Origin: an uncultured Clostridium sp.
GTDB taxonomy: Bacteria > Bacillota > Clostridia > TANB77 > CAG-508
Direction: 5' to 3'
NCBI GenBank assembly: GCA_947648495.1
Contig: CANSOA010000011.1
Coordinates: 1-64,000, forward strand
DNA: 64,000 nt
Made by a program: the position numbers and the translations under genes. How positions within the stretch are numbered: the first letter of the stretch is position 1; every line of letters begins with the position of its first letter. Under the pieces are notes generated by a model. That model was not told the origin of the DNA, did no database searches, and saw nothing but the letters and a program-made list of their open reading frames with translations. This document shows, in pieces, positions 27,412-37,039 of the stretch.

Positions 27412-29316
27412 TTAATCCATCGTCTGAAATTCTTGTTTCAATCTCACATATCCCAATTCTTCCCAGAAATTATACGCCAAATTCAATCGAAATAGCAATC
27501 TTGGTTTTGCGCCTGCCCTGTTTTTATCAACAACACAAGCATAATATCTTACATCAGGATCATCAAAACTTTCCAAATCTTGATATTCTTTTGCTTCTTC
27601 AATTGGTGAATATTCATATTTTGAAAGTGTTTGAGGATTGATTTGTTTTATCAAACACAATGTATCCAAAACCTCTTTTACGGTTCTACTGGCTGACATA
27701 TCATTAATTGTTAAATTAACTGGCAACGTACTACTTTCCAGCAACTGCATAGACGAACCAATAAAAATCTCAAACTTTTGCGCCAAATTGGACAAAATTG
27801 TAGCTGTCTTTTTAATTTCTTCCCCATTTCCGATATTATCGGTATCTGCCTTTAACGTATCATAAAAAATATATTCTATATTTTCTCGGTAATAATAATT
27901 CATAATAATTTTTCTTAAATCTTCATTGGTATGCTCAGTTATGTGAATAAAATAAATGGAATTTTCCAACTGTTCATCTAGCCACTGTGTTGTCGCAAGG
28001 GTTTGATTAAATTCCGTCGAAATTTGAGAAAGCCTTTGTACAAAATCGTCAATTGTTTCATTGTCTTCTCTCAAAATAAATCCCTTATCATCTAATTTTA
28101 CCCCTTTTTTCTTATCTGGTCTAAATTTCAATTCCAATAATTCGCCTTCCGTTTTATGTAAATCTTGTTTGTGCAAATTTTGGTAAGCTTTATTGTTCAA
28201 AATCGTAGTAATCAAACAAAGTTTCATTTTCTCTACTGACATTTCATTTGAAACAATTAGTACTTTTTTCTTTTCCACAAACGCTAAATAACTGGCAATA
28301 TTAATCGTAAATCTACTTTTTCCAGAGTTAGAAGGCATCGCATAGACAAATGTTTCCCCTTTTCTAATTCCTTTGAAAACACTCGATAAAATTGGAAATG
28401 GCAAATCAAGTCCTGTTGCTAATGTACTTTCATCGTTTAATAAAAAATTGGTTGCATCATTGTTCAATCTTCCTTGACTTAGTCCACTAGTAACACCAAT
28501 TTGCTCAATCGCATTTTCAACTTCTTCTACCGTCATTTCATTATACAATTTGTAATTGACAATATCTAAAATGCTCTCTCGAATGAGTTTTGTAGGCGCT
28601 AATAAATAATTCTTTTTCAAAATAAACAATTTTTTTAAGATGGTATAGACCATTTCTATATCATAATTTTTTTCGTTCGCTATTTCTTGCAACTGAATTT
28701 TCAAACTATACGAATCGCCTGCTTCCATTGGAAGCTTAAAGCCTTCTTTGGCAACTGCTGGAGCATACTGTTCTGACTCACGAAATAGGATAATGCGGTA
28801 CATGTTGTCCAAATCTTTATCCGAAAAATGACAGTCTTCATACAAAAAATAGTATCTGGAAATTGCTTTTGGATTGTTCAACAATAACCCTAAAAAGATA
28901 TATTCGACTTTCAAGCTTGTTAATTGTTCTAATTCTTCTTCCTCAATGCTTTTTTGTGCCTGACTACTTTCTTCACCTTCCTCTACTTCTTCTATTTCTT
29001 CGTATTGTTCTTCTTCTGATATTTCCTCAAGAGTTTCGACCTCATCTACTTCTTGGTATTCGTCTTCTTCTGGCACTTCCTCATATTCTTGGTTTTCCTC
29101 TATTTCTTCGTACTCTTCCTCCTCTGATATTGGCTGATATTCTTCTGCTTCGTCTATTTCTTCATATTCCTCTTCGTACTCTGCGTCTTCTTCTAATTCT
29201 GGCAATTCTTCATACTCCTCAAGTTCTTCCTCTTCTATGATTTCAAAATCTTCTAAATCATCCAAATCCTCAAGTTCATATAAAATATCATTCTCCTGAT
29301 CCTCTTTAAAATCCAT
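27412..29316 (-). CDS. DnaB-helicase-like ATPase with acidic N-terminal repeat
   Basis: 634 residues. Residues ~1-125 are almost pure Glu/Asp/Tyr repeats (EEYEEIEE-like units). A helical N-terminal domain follows, then a RecA-like core with Walker A AMPSNSGKSRFTINIASYL and a DnaB-style C-terminus. The order of domains resembles replicative DnaB but the sequence is divergent and the glutamate tract is unusual, so a specialised helicase or DNA-loading factor is more likely than the main replicative helicase. Carries its own consensus promoter. Confidence 0.7.
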   Translation of the reverse strand: MDFKEDQENDILYELEDLDDLEDFEIIEEEELEEYEELPELEEDAEYEEEYEEIDEAEEYQPISEEEEYEEIEENQEYEEVPEEDEYQEVDEVETLEEISEEEQYEEIEEVEEGEESSQAQKSIEEEELEQLTSLKVEYIFLGLLLNNPKAISRYYFLYEDCHFSDKDLDNMYRIILFRESEQYAPAVAKEGFKLPMEAGDSYSLKIQLQEIANEKNYDIEMVYTILKKLFILKKNYLLAPTKLIRESILDIVNYKLYNEMTVEEVENAIEQIGVTSGLSQGRLNNDATNFLLNDESTLATGLDLPFPILSSVFKGIRKGETFVYAMPSNSGKSRFTINIASYLAFVEKKKVLIVSNEMSVEKMKLCLITTILNNKAYQNLHKQDLHKTEGELLELKFRPDKKKGVKLDDKGFILREDNETIDDFVQRLSQISTEFNQTLATTQWLDEQLENSIYFIHITEHTNEDLRKIIMNYYYRENIEYIFYDTLKADTDNIGNGEEIKKTATILSNLAQKFEIFIGSSMQLLESSTLPVNLTINDMSASRTVKEVLDTLCLIKQINPQTLSKYEYSPIEEAKEYQDLESFDDPDVRYYACVVDKNRAGAKPRLLFRLNLAYNFWEELGYVRLKQEFQTMD

Positions 29317-29351
29317 ATCTTTTCCTCCGTTTCCTTCGTATCTTAAATAAA

Positions 29352-29380
29352 ATTATATAGTTTATCGGTTTTATTGTCAA
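29352..29380 (-). promoter_or_regulatory. Promoter of DnaB-like ATPase gene
   Basis: Full consensus on the minus strand: TTGACA (29375-29380), 17-bp spacer, TATAAT (29352-29357); back-to-back with the mutS2 promoter. Confidence 0.85.
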
Positions 29381-29399
29381 CATGGTTTCTATATTTTAG

Positions 29400-29428
29400 T
29401 CGACAAATCTGATTTCACATGATATAAT
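29400..29428 (+). promoter_or_regulatory. mutS2 promoter
   Basis: TCGACA (29400-29405), 17-bp spacer, TATAAT (29423-29428), 29 bp upstream of the mutS2 ATG, which is preceded by AGAAAGGA. Confidence 0.8.
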
Positions 29429-29457
29429 TGTTTTATTAAAACAGAAAGGAAAAACAA

Positions 29458-31794
29458 ATGAATAACAAAACATTAGAAAAACTAGAATTTAAGAAAATTT
29501 GTAAAATCGTATCAGATTTTGCTATCACATATCTTGGAAAAAATCTGGCAAATGAACTTATGCCAATGTCCACTAAAAAGGAAATTGAAAAAGCGCTTAT
29601 GCAAACGAGTGAAGCAGAAACTCTTTTATATCGTCTTTCAAATGCTCCCATTTCCGAAATTGCCGATTTAACAATCCACCTAAAACAATTAGAAAATAGC
29701 AATTGCCTAACCCCAAAACAATTGCTCGATTTAGCAATGCTTTTACAAATTTCTCAAAACCTCAAAACCTACTTTCATACTGATATTATCAAAAACAGTG
29801 ATTTTCCAAACCTAACCAATTTGTTTGAAAATTTATACACAAATGCTAGCCTTGTCCAATCCATCCAAACTGCAATCATAGACGAAAACACAATAGAAGA
29901 CACAGCTTCCCCACTTTTAAAAAAAATTCGTAATCATTTGCGCCAAAAAGAAAGCGAAATTCAAACGAAATTACAATCGCTTTTGCACTCAAAACACATC
30001 CAAGAACCGATTGTAACTATTCGTAACAACCGTTTTGTTATTCCTGTCAAAAGTGAATATCGTTCTACTGTAAAAGGGTTTGTGCATGGCACTTCTACCA
30101 GCGGTTCTACGGTTTTCATTGAGCCAATTGCTATTTTTGAGTTAAACAATGAAATCAGTCATTTGCAAAATGAAGAAACAATTGAAATTGAAAAAATCTT
30201 AATGGCATTATCGTCTCTTTTCTTTGATAAAATCGATGATTTATCGAACACGAAAAATCTCATTGGAATGATTGATTTTCTTTTTGCAAAAGCCAAATTT
30301 TCCAAAGAATTTGCCTGCACAATTCCACAATTCAATCACGATAAAAGCCTTCATTTAGTAGATTGCTACCATCCCTTAATTCCTCGTGAAAAAGCGGTCA
30401 AAAATTCCATTGAATTAGGCAAAGATTTTACAAGTTTGGTGATTACTGGTCCAAACACAGGCGGAAAAACGGTTGTCCTAAAAACCGTAGGATTACTTGT
30501 TTTAATGGGAATGAGTGGACTTCCTATTCCAGCAAAATCAGGAAGCAGTATTTTTTTATTTGATAATATTTTTGCCGATATTGGAGATGAGCAAAGTATT
30601 GCTGATTCGCTTAGCACTTTTTCGTCACATATGACAAATATTTCTTTTATTTTAAAAAATGCTACATCAAACAGTCTTGTTTTGGTGGACGAATTAGGCG
30701 CTGGAACAGATCCAATTGAAGGTTCCAGTTTAGCTATTAGTATTCTTGAGTCTTTAAATCAAGCCAATATTTTAACAATAGCTACCACACATTATCACGA
30801 AATCAAAAATTATGCTTTGTTTACAAAAGGATTTGAAAATGCTAGCGTTGCTTTTGATTTTGATACATTATCGCCTACTTATAAGCTTTTCATTGGCGTT
30901 CCCGGACGCAGTAATGCTTTTATTATTAGTGAAAAATTAGGGATTTCTGAGAAAATTATCGAGCGTGCTAAAGAATTGATTCCAAAGGATACGGTCAACA
31001 TCGAAGAACTCTTAAATAATTTGTATGAAGATACACGCATATTAGAGGAAGAAAAATCCCAGATTGAGGCAAATTTGAGCGAAATTGAGGCACTTAAAAA
31101 GACGTATCAAACCAATTCTGAAGAATTGGAGAAAAAAGAAAGTGAAATTTTGGAGAATGCTAAAATAAAGGCACGCGAAATTTTGCTTTCTGCCAAAGAA
31201 GATGCCAATGAAATGATAAAAGCATTAGAAATGAAACCAAATGTCAAAAAATCAAATCAGCTTAGAAATGAATTGAATAAAAAAATCGAAAATTTATCAA
31301 CTGTCAAAAACAAAAAAGCAGTTTCTATACCTCTTGAAAAGGCCGCTATCAAAATTGGGCTAGAAGTTGAAATTCCAAGTCTTAAACAGGTTGGAACCAT
31401 TCTTTCAGATGTGACGAAAAATGATACAGTCCAAGTCCAAATCGGAAGCTTAAAAACCTATTTTAAGATTTCTGACCTTGCTCCTAGTACACAAAAACCA
31501 CAAAAGCAAGTAACAAATTCTTCTCAAAAACGAGATTTTAAAGTCTCAAGCCTGTCACCGCAAATCAATGTGATTGGGCAAAATGTAGAAGAAGCCTGTT
31601 TTGTGATTGATAAATATCTGGATAATTGCGTTTTAAATGGCTTGTCTACGGCTCGCATTGTTCATGGAAAAGGCACTGGAATTTTGAGAAATGGCATTCA
31701 GCAATTTTTAAAAAACCACCCTCACATCAAAAGTTTTCGTCTTGGTACTTTTGGTGAAGGTGAAGATGGTGTCACGATTGTAGAATTGAAATAA
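29458..31794 (+). CDS. mutS2: Endonuclease MutS2
   Basis: 778 residues. MutS core with Walker A GPNTGGKT and the DELGAGTDP Walker B, a coiled coil (about 515-630) and a C-terminal Smr nuclease domain (INVIGQNVEEA, HGKGTGILRNGI). MutS2 acts on recombination intermediates and, in Firmicutes, splits collided ribosomes, which makes it a notable neighbour in a genome with suspected ribosomal frameshifting. Full length with no in-frame CGG. Convergent with the next gene (3-bp gap). Confidence 0.95.
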   Translation: MNNKTLEKLEFKKICKIVSDFAITYLGKNLANELMPMSTKKEIEKALMQTSEAETLLYRLSNAPISEIADLTIHLKQLENSNCLTPKQLLDLAMLLQISQNLKTYFHTDIIKNSDFPNLTNLFENLYTNASLVQSIQTAIIDENTIEDTASPLLKKIRNHLRQKESEIQTKLQSLLHSKHIQEPIVTIRNNRFVIPVKSEYRSTVKGFVHGTSTSGSTVFIEPIAIFELNNEISHLQNEETIEIEKILMALSSLFFDKIDDLSNTKNLIGMIDFLFAKAKFSKEFACTIPQFNHDKSLHLVDCYHPLIPREKAVKNSIELGKDFTSLVITGPNTGGKTVVLKTVGLLVLMGMSGLPIPAKSGSSIFLFDNIFADIGDEQSIADSLSTFSSHMTNISFILKNATSNSLVLVDELGAGTDPIEGSSLAISILESLNQANILTIATTHYHEIKNYALFTKGFENASVAFDFDTLSPTYKLFIGVPGRSNAFIISEKLGISEKIIERAKELIPKDTVNIEELLNNLYEDTRILEEEKSQIEANLSEIEALKKTYQTNSEELEKKESEILENAKIKAREILLSAKEDANEMIKALEMKPNVKKSNQLRNELNKKIENLSTVKNKKAVSIPLEKAAIKIGLEVEIPSLKQVGTILSDVTKNDTVQVQIGSLKTYFKISDLAPSTQKPQKQVTNSSQKRDFKVSSLSPQINVIGQNVEEACFVIDKYLDNCVLNGLSTARIVHGKGTGILRNGIQQFLKNHPHIKSFRLGTFGEGEDGVTIVELK

Positions 31795-31797
31795 GAA

Positions 31798-32256
31798 TTA
31801 TTGATAAAAACTTAAATCTACATTCTCATAATCAAGCGGAACGGTAAAATAATAATCGTCCGCTACTTTCTTGCCACGCGAACAATAAATCGTGTGGCTT
31901 GTTTTGTCGATATAATATTCTGTGGTTTTGAGTGATAAATTCTTTAATTTACTCAAATCAATTTGATACAAAATTCCGTCTTCACTATTATTGGGATTAT
32001 AATTTGGATTGCTTTCTCCATAATTACTGATTAATTCGCTTATTTGCTTCGTTTGTGTAGAAATTGGCAAGGCTTTATTTTCTAAATAATAAAGCGCAAT
32101 TTTCTCATCTAATAATTCAATATCCGCACACATATTATAGTACGATCTCATTCTCGTACTGGCAATTGAGCGATAGGCAATGGTGCCAGTAATGATTGTC
32201 ATAATGACAACAGTTGAAATAAGGATCATTAACGTGATTCCTTTTTGATTTTTCAT
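31798..32256 (-). CDS. Type IV prepilin-like protein
   Basis: 152 residues. N-terminal leader MKNQKG followed by ITLMILISTVVIMTIITG, a class III prepilin-like cleavage site and helix without the usual Glu5, and a soluble head of about 120 residues. Similar in architecture to the prepilin-like gene at 16,364; no pilus assembly genes are in the window. Confidence 0.65.
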   Translation of the reverse strand: MKNQKGITLMILISTVVIMTIITGTIAYRSIASTRMRSYYNMCADIELLDEKIALYYLENKALPISTQTKQISELISNYGESNPNYNPNNSEDGILYQIDLSKLKNLSLKTTEYYIDKTSHTIYCSRGKKVADDYYFTVPLDYENVDLSFYQ

Positions 32257-32272
32257 AAAAAATCTCTCCTTT

Positions 32273-32783
32273 TCATTTGTTTTTTCTATTTTTATATTCG
32301 TCTAGCAAATCTGCAAAATGTCTTGGTGTTTTAAAAGCAAATACATAATTAATTTTCTCTTTACGTCTTTCTTGGCCTTCTCGAATACTGTTTTTCAATT
32401 CTTCAAATTTGACTAAGATTTCATTTTCCTTTGCAAATTTCTTGATTTTAAAGACTAAATTCATAGAATGTGCAATATCTAAAGTTAAAACGCCAAAGAA
32501 AAATCCTATCACAAACGAAAACGCCAAATTATTTGACAACCAAATCACCTCATTTACCATATGTTTCTGAATAAAAAAATAATAAACAGCTCCTAATAAG
32601 CCCCCAAAAAACGTATACAATGGACAAATAAATCCCACCCCATAAATTGGCAAATAGGGACCTGTTAAAAATCCAGGATTAATCCCATTTCTTTGTAATG
32701 GCATGTCTAAAAAACAATTCCAAAAACCAGCCAAATAAACTCCCATTATAAAATAAAAATGCTAAAACTAATGCTACATTCAT
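32273..32783 (-). pseudogene. CmpB-type ABC-transporter permease, frameshifted without CGG
   Basis: The complete family protein would start at 32781-32783 (MNVALVLAFLFYNGSLFGWF, then LELFFRHAITKKW) and continue INPGFLTGPYLPIYGVGF in another frame. The junction lies at a GGG run (plus 32684-32686): AAA-TGG-GAT-TAA in frame 0 stops, while dropping one G gives KKW-INPGF. This is the only conserved gene in the window with a frameshift that is not at CGG. It may be a real mutation, a read error, or another kind of shift. The rest (about 4 membrane helices, then a charged tail) is open to 32273. Confidence 0.6.
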
Positions 32784-32837
32784 AACTTTTTATCTCCTTT
32801 GTTTTATAAATGACTCTAGTATAATAATTTTGAAAAT

Positions 32838-33701
32838 TTACAATTCTTCTTTTAAATTTTCTATTTGTTTTCTACTTAAACTCGTGCATTTTATAATCAT
32901 TTCCATATCGATGTTATTTTTTAACATTTCTTTGGCTATTTCTTCTGCTTTTTCTAGTTTTCCTTCTTCCAAGCCTTGTCTAAACCCCGTTTGCCTGATA
33001 TTATTCGTATCCAAAATATGCTTCATTCTAAGTTCGGCTAAATATTGTTCTTTTCCGTCTTGTTTTAAGCTGTCAAATTCTTCTTTAGCTTTTTTAATTG
33101 CTTCATCATTTTCCATTTCCATTACCTCCAATTCTTCTGGAGTTAGCAAAAATTTGCTCCATATCTCTAGTTCTTCTTGCGATTGCCCCCCTTTTACTAA
33201 CTTCTTTAATTTTGGTAACTCAATTATATGAATTTCGCATGCTTCTGTCAAGACCATTTGCGAAAAATCCTTTTCTCTTAATTCCCATTTGGTATGCCCT
33301 TTTGCAATGTTTTTTAAACTTTTCAGCTCAAAATTTCCAATTAATATTACAATACACTTTTTTAAAACATCATAATTTTCCCCTTTATGTATGTTGCTGA
33401 TGTACATTTTACTCCAATAAAACATCAGTCTTTCTTCTAAATTATTTTGTCCTACCATTTGCATCTCAATATCACATGTAATCTCATTATTTAGCGTCGC
33501 TTTGATGTCTAAAATCCCTATTTTTTCGTCTCTTATATCTTTTTCTTCCAAAATCGTATTTTCATTTAGTTTTATCTCTTTCACTTTTGTATCCAAAATT
33601 GCATTGAGCAATCCTTTTGTAATTGTTTCGTTCCCAACTCGCCCGAAAATGCGCTTAAATACATAATCGTTGGTTGGGACAAATGCGTTTAACTCTTCGA
33701 T
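32838..33701 (-). CDS. Rpn-family (PD-(D/E)XK) nuclease, non-standard start
   Basis: Recombination-promoting nuclease / putative transposase family. Motifs FVPTNDYVFKRIFGRVGNE and LDIKATLNNEITCDIEMQM (catalytic D and E-x-Q) are intact, with a C-terminal helical tail. Reading frame is open to the ribosome site AAGGAGGA at about 33,710, but there is no ATG, GTG or TTG there: the codons at the right distance are ATT (33702-33704) and ATC (33699-33701). A TTG at about residue 30 would cut off the conserved N-terminus. Own promoter upstream. Could be expressed from a rare start codon or be a recently decayed gene. Confidence 0.8.
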   Translation of the reverse strand: MEELNAFVPTNDYVFKRIFGRVGNETITKGLLNAILDTKVKEIKLNENTILEEKDIRDEKIGILDIKATLNNEITCDIEMQMVGQNNLEERLMFYWSKMYISNIHKGENYDVLKKCIVILIGNFELKSLKNIAKGHTKWELREKDFSQMVLTEACEIHIIELPKLKKLVKGGQSQEELEIWSKFLLTPEELEVMEMENDEAIKKAKEEFDSLKQDGKEQYLAELRMKHILDTNNIRQTGFRQGLEEGKLEKAEEIAKEMLKNNIDMEMIIKCTSLSRKQIENLKEEL

Positions 33702-33801
33702 AATAACTCCTCCTTTTCTTGATTTAAAAACTTTTTGATTGTTTCGGCAGATTCGCCTAGAACTTTTTATACAGACAGGAAATATCCATATGATAATTTC
33801 T

Positions 33802-33830
33802 TTATATCATATGAATTTACATTTGTCAAT
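33802..33830 (-). promoter_or_regulatory. Rpn-gene promoter
   Basis: TTGACA (33825-33830), 17-bp spacer, TATAAA (33802-33807). The interval 33,705-33,967 holds this promoter and no gene I can see. Confidence 0.75.
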
Positions 33831-33967
33831 ACCTTTTTAACCATTTTAGTGCTCATATAAAAATCTATTTTTTCAGGTATGTTTTTTCATGCACTCAAAC
33901 AGCCAATTTTTGACGTTCTTTTAAGTTTTTAGTCATTTATCTCTAAATTTTTAAAAAATGCCTTAAA

Positions 33968-34849
33968 TTACATTTTTCCACATCTTCCACAATCCGAGCA
34001 ACCATTACACAACATCTTACTTCCACAAAACTCACATTTTTCCCTAAACTTTTTCTCATAAAAATCATTCTCAAAAAGCCCAATTTGTGCTTCTGGAATC
34101 TCCAGTTTAAACTCAATTTTCTTGCCAGCATAATTCAATCCAGATTGATACGCCATTTTACTTTGCAACTGCTTGTCTGGCATTTCATACAACTTGCCAT
34201 CCTTGATAAAACGTGTCCCTGTTTCAAAAAAGTGAAATGTTACATCATTTTCTGCACATTGTTCATACAAACTTTTCACCCATTCATAACGAAGTGGTCT
34301 TGCACCATCATAGTTTTCACCACCAGCTATCACTTGCTCGATTCTATTTTGTTTCAAATATGACTCAATCTCTACCCTTCCAATAAACGGAGCGACCATA
34401 ATTCCCTTATGCTTAAACGGTAAATCAAATAAAATTGGAATTCTTTCATCTGCCCTTTTTTGATTTTCACAAGTCACATGAAAAAAGATATTTTCCCAGC
34501 CATCTCCCCAATCTTTAGGCAAACATTTTTCCACTCTTTGTGGGCGTTTTGTAAGTAAGAAAAAGACAACATCACTTCGCTTTTTCATAATTTCCCACGC
34601 CTCACTACGCCACTTATCCGCCTCTTCTAAGAAAAAATCGGATGTCATGCAAACACGCAATTGTTCCCCACTTTTTACTTTATACGAACCATCTCGATTT
34701 TTCTTTAAAGGATACTTAAAATTATTTTTCACTTTATAAATATGGCTTCCATCTTGCTGGCGCATCGTATCTAAAAAATACATATAACAATGCGCACAAC
34801 CCTCACTAACTTTTCGACAGCCATGCCATGGATTCCAGATATCATGCAT
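33968..34849 (-). CDS. DUF5131 (phage Gp37/Gp68-like) family protein
   Basis: 293 residues starting MHDIWNPWHGCRKVSEGCAHC, a radical-SAM-like N-terminal Cys cluster (C-X7-C-X2-C), with FFLLTKRP, GGENYDGARP and WVKSL as in the family. The C-terminus has a zinc-ribbon-like Cys group (CEFCGSKMLCNGCSDCGRCG). The family is known from phages and bacteria without a firm role. 11 bp downstream of topA, with a good AAGGA site; probably co-transcribed. Confidence 0.82.
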   Translation of the reverse strand: MHDIWNPWHGCRKVSEGCAHCYMYFLDTMRQQDGSHIYKVKNNFKYPLKKNRDGSYKVKSGEQLRVCMTSDFFLEEADKWRSEAWEIMKKRSDVVFFLLTKRPQRVEKCLPKDWGDGWENIFFHVTCENQKRADERIPILFDLPFKHKGIMVAPFIGRVEIESYLKQNRIEQVIAGGENYDGARPLRYEWVKSLYEQCAENDVTFHFFETGTRFIKDGKLYEMPDKQLQSKMAYQSGLNYAGKKIEFKLEIPEAQIGLFENDFYEKKFREKCEFCGSKMLCNGCSDCGRCGKM

Positions 34850-34860
34850 GATTTTTTTCC

Positions 34861-36973
34861 TTATTTCTTCTTCGTCGTTTTCTTCTTGGTTGTTGTCTTT
34901 TTCTTAGTCGCTGTTTTCTTAGTTTCTGCCGTCTTTTTCGTCTCTTTTTCTATTTCAGAAATATCTTCACCTTCTACAAATTCCTCTCCCAGTTTTGGTT
35001 TATTCCATGAAATATAATCACAACGATTTTCATTGCCTTCAAAATTATTTTCACAAATATAATAATTACGCTTTTTCTTCGTTTTTCTAACTTGTACAAC
35101 GCCTCCACATTTTGGACAAGGTACATCAATTGTTTCAATAATTGGTTTCGCATTTTGACATTCTGGATAACCCGGACACGCCAAAAATTTCCCGTATTTC
35201 CCATATTTGATAACCATCATCCTACCGCATTTTTCGCATGGTACATCAGAGACCTCATATTCTAATTTTACATGCTCTAATTCTTTTTCTACTTTTTCCA
35301 CAACTTTTTCAAATGGTGTGTAAAACTCACGAATAACTCGTTTCCAAGTCTGATTTCCTTCGGCTACTTTATCAAATTCTTCTTCCATTTTCGCTGTAAA
35401 TTGAACATTGATAACATCTGAAAAATTTTCGATTAATAATTTATTGACAATTTTTCCTAAATCCGTAGGCGTCAATTGTTTTTGGATTTTCTCGATGTAT
35501 CTTCTAGCTAAAATCGTTGTAATCGTAGGTGCATACGTACTTGGTCTTCCGATTCCTTTTTCTTCTAATGTTTTGACCAAACTTGCTTCTGTATAACGTG
35601 GTGGTGGTTCTGTGAAGCTTTGTTTTGGCTCGATTGCTTCTTTTTTGACTTCTTCTCCGACTTCCAAGTGTGGAATTTTCGTAAAGTCTTCTTCCTGCTT
35701 TTTATCTTCCCCTTCTACATAAACACTCATAAACCCTTTAAATTTCATCGTTTGTCCATTTGCTCTAAAATTGTAGTCATTTCCATTGATGGAAACCGCT
35801 AGTGTATCATAAACAGCTGCTGCCATTTGACTAGCAATAAAACGATTGTAAATTAAACGATACAATTTATATTGGTCTGGTGTTAAATGCTCTTTTACTT
35901 TTTCTGGTGATAATTCTACATAAGTTGGACGAATTGCTTCATGAGCATCTTGCGCATCTTGTTTGGTTTTGAAAAATCTGTTTTCGTAATAATTTTCTCC
36001 ATATTGATTGACAATATATTCTTTCGACGCTGTTCTTGCCTCATTTGAAATTCGAGTAGAATCGGTTCTCATGTAAGTAATCAAACCAGTTGTCCCTTTT
36101 TCGGGAAGCTTGACTCCTTCATACAAACCGCTGAGCTACTGACATCGTTTTTTTAATAGCAAAATTCAATTTTCTAGAAGCTTCTTGTTGCATGGTACTG
36201 GTTGTAAAAGGAGGCGCAGGATTTCTCTTTTTTTCTCCTTTTTTTATATCAACGACTTGATATTTGGCGCCTTCTAAATCGGCTAAAATCTTGTCCACTT
36301 CTTCTTTTGTGTGAAGTTCCATTTTTTTGCCATTTTTACCGATAAATTTACAATCAAATTTGGTTTTTGTTTTTTTATCAGAAGCCTTCAAATTAATATT
36401 CCAATATTCTTCTGGAATGAATTTTTCAATTTCTTCTTCGCGCTCAACAATTAGTTTCACCGCAACAGACTGAACCCTACCTGCTGACAAACCACGTTTT
36501 ACTTTTTTCCATAAAACAGGACTGATTTTATAACCAACAATTCTATCTAATACACGTCTTGCTTGCTGGGCATCTGTCAAATTCAAATCAATTTTTCGTG
36601 GGTTTTGAATGGAATTTTTGACAGCTTCTTTTGTAATTTCATTAAACGTTACACGACATACAGAATCTTGTTCAATTCCCAAAAGATAGGCTAAATGCCA
36701 TGCAATTGCTTCTCCTTCACGATCAGGGTCAGTTGCCAGATAAACTTTTTTGGCATTTTTCGCTTCCTTTTTTAGGGAATTAATCAGTGGCGCTTTTCCA
36801 CGTATATTGATATATTGTGGCTCAAAATCATGTTCGATGTCAACTCCCATTTTTGATTTTGGCAAATCTCGAATATGCCCCATAGAAGCCACTACTTTGC
36901 TTTTTCCGCCTAAAAATTTTTTTATTGTATTTGCTTTGGCTGGTGATTCAACAATTACTAATTTATCAATCAT
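34861..36973 (-). CDS. topA: DNA topoisomerase I, +1 shift at CGG
   Basis: Relaxes negative supercoils. N-terminal Toprim domain ([32 protein letters not shown]), catalytic Tyr in [10 protein letters not shown], two C-terminal zinc fingers ([27 protein letters not shown]) and a Lys/Thr-rich tail of about 25 residues. In-frame CGG at 36128-36130 (codon 282): AQ-R-FV-stop in frame 0, [14 protein letters not shown] with the C skipped. Merged length 703 residues, normal. The residue at this position varies in the family, so this site supports the shift but is not by itself proof of Gly. Confidence 0.94.
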
Positions 36974-37006
36974 TTGGTTTTCTCCTCTTTTAAATATTCG
37001 CTATAC

Positions 37007-37028
37007 GGGCGATTATTAATTGCCCCTA
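37007..37028. repeat. Dispersed palindromic repeat, copy 3
   Basis: Minus strand ATAGGGGCAATTAAT followed by AATCGCCC, between murG and topA. Confidence 0.6.
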
Positions 37029-37039
37029 TCTTTTTTTAT

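Noticed and set aside
28863-29240. 125-residue Leu-rich ORF on the plus strand
   Set aside because: It is the complement of the Glu/Asp repeat tract of the DnaB-like gene, which explains its length and composition.
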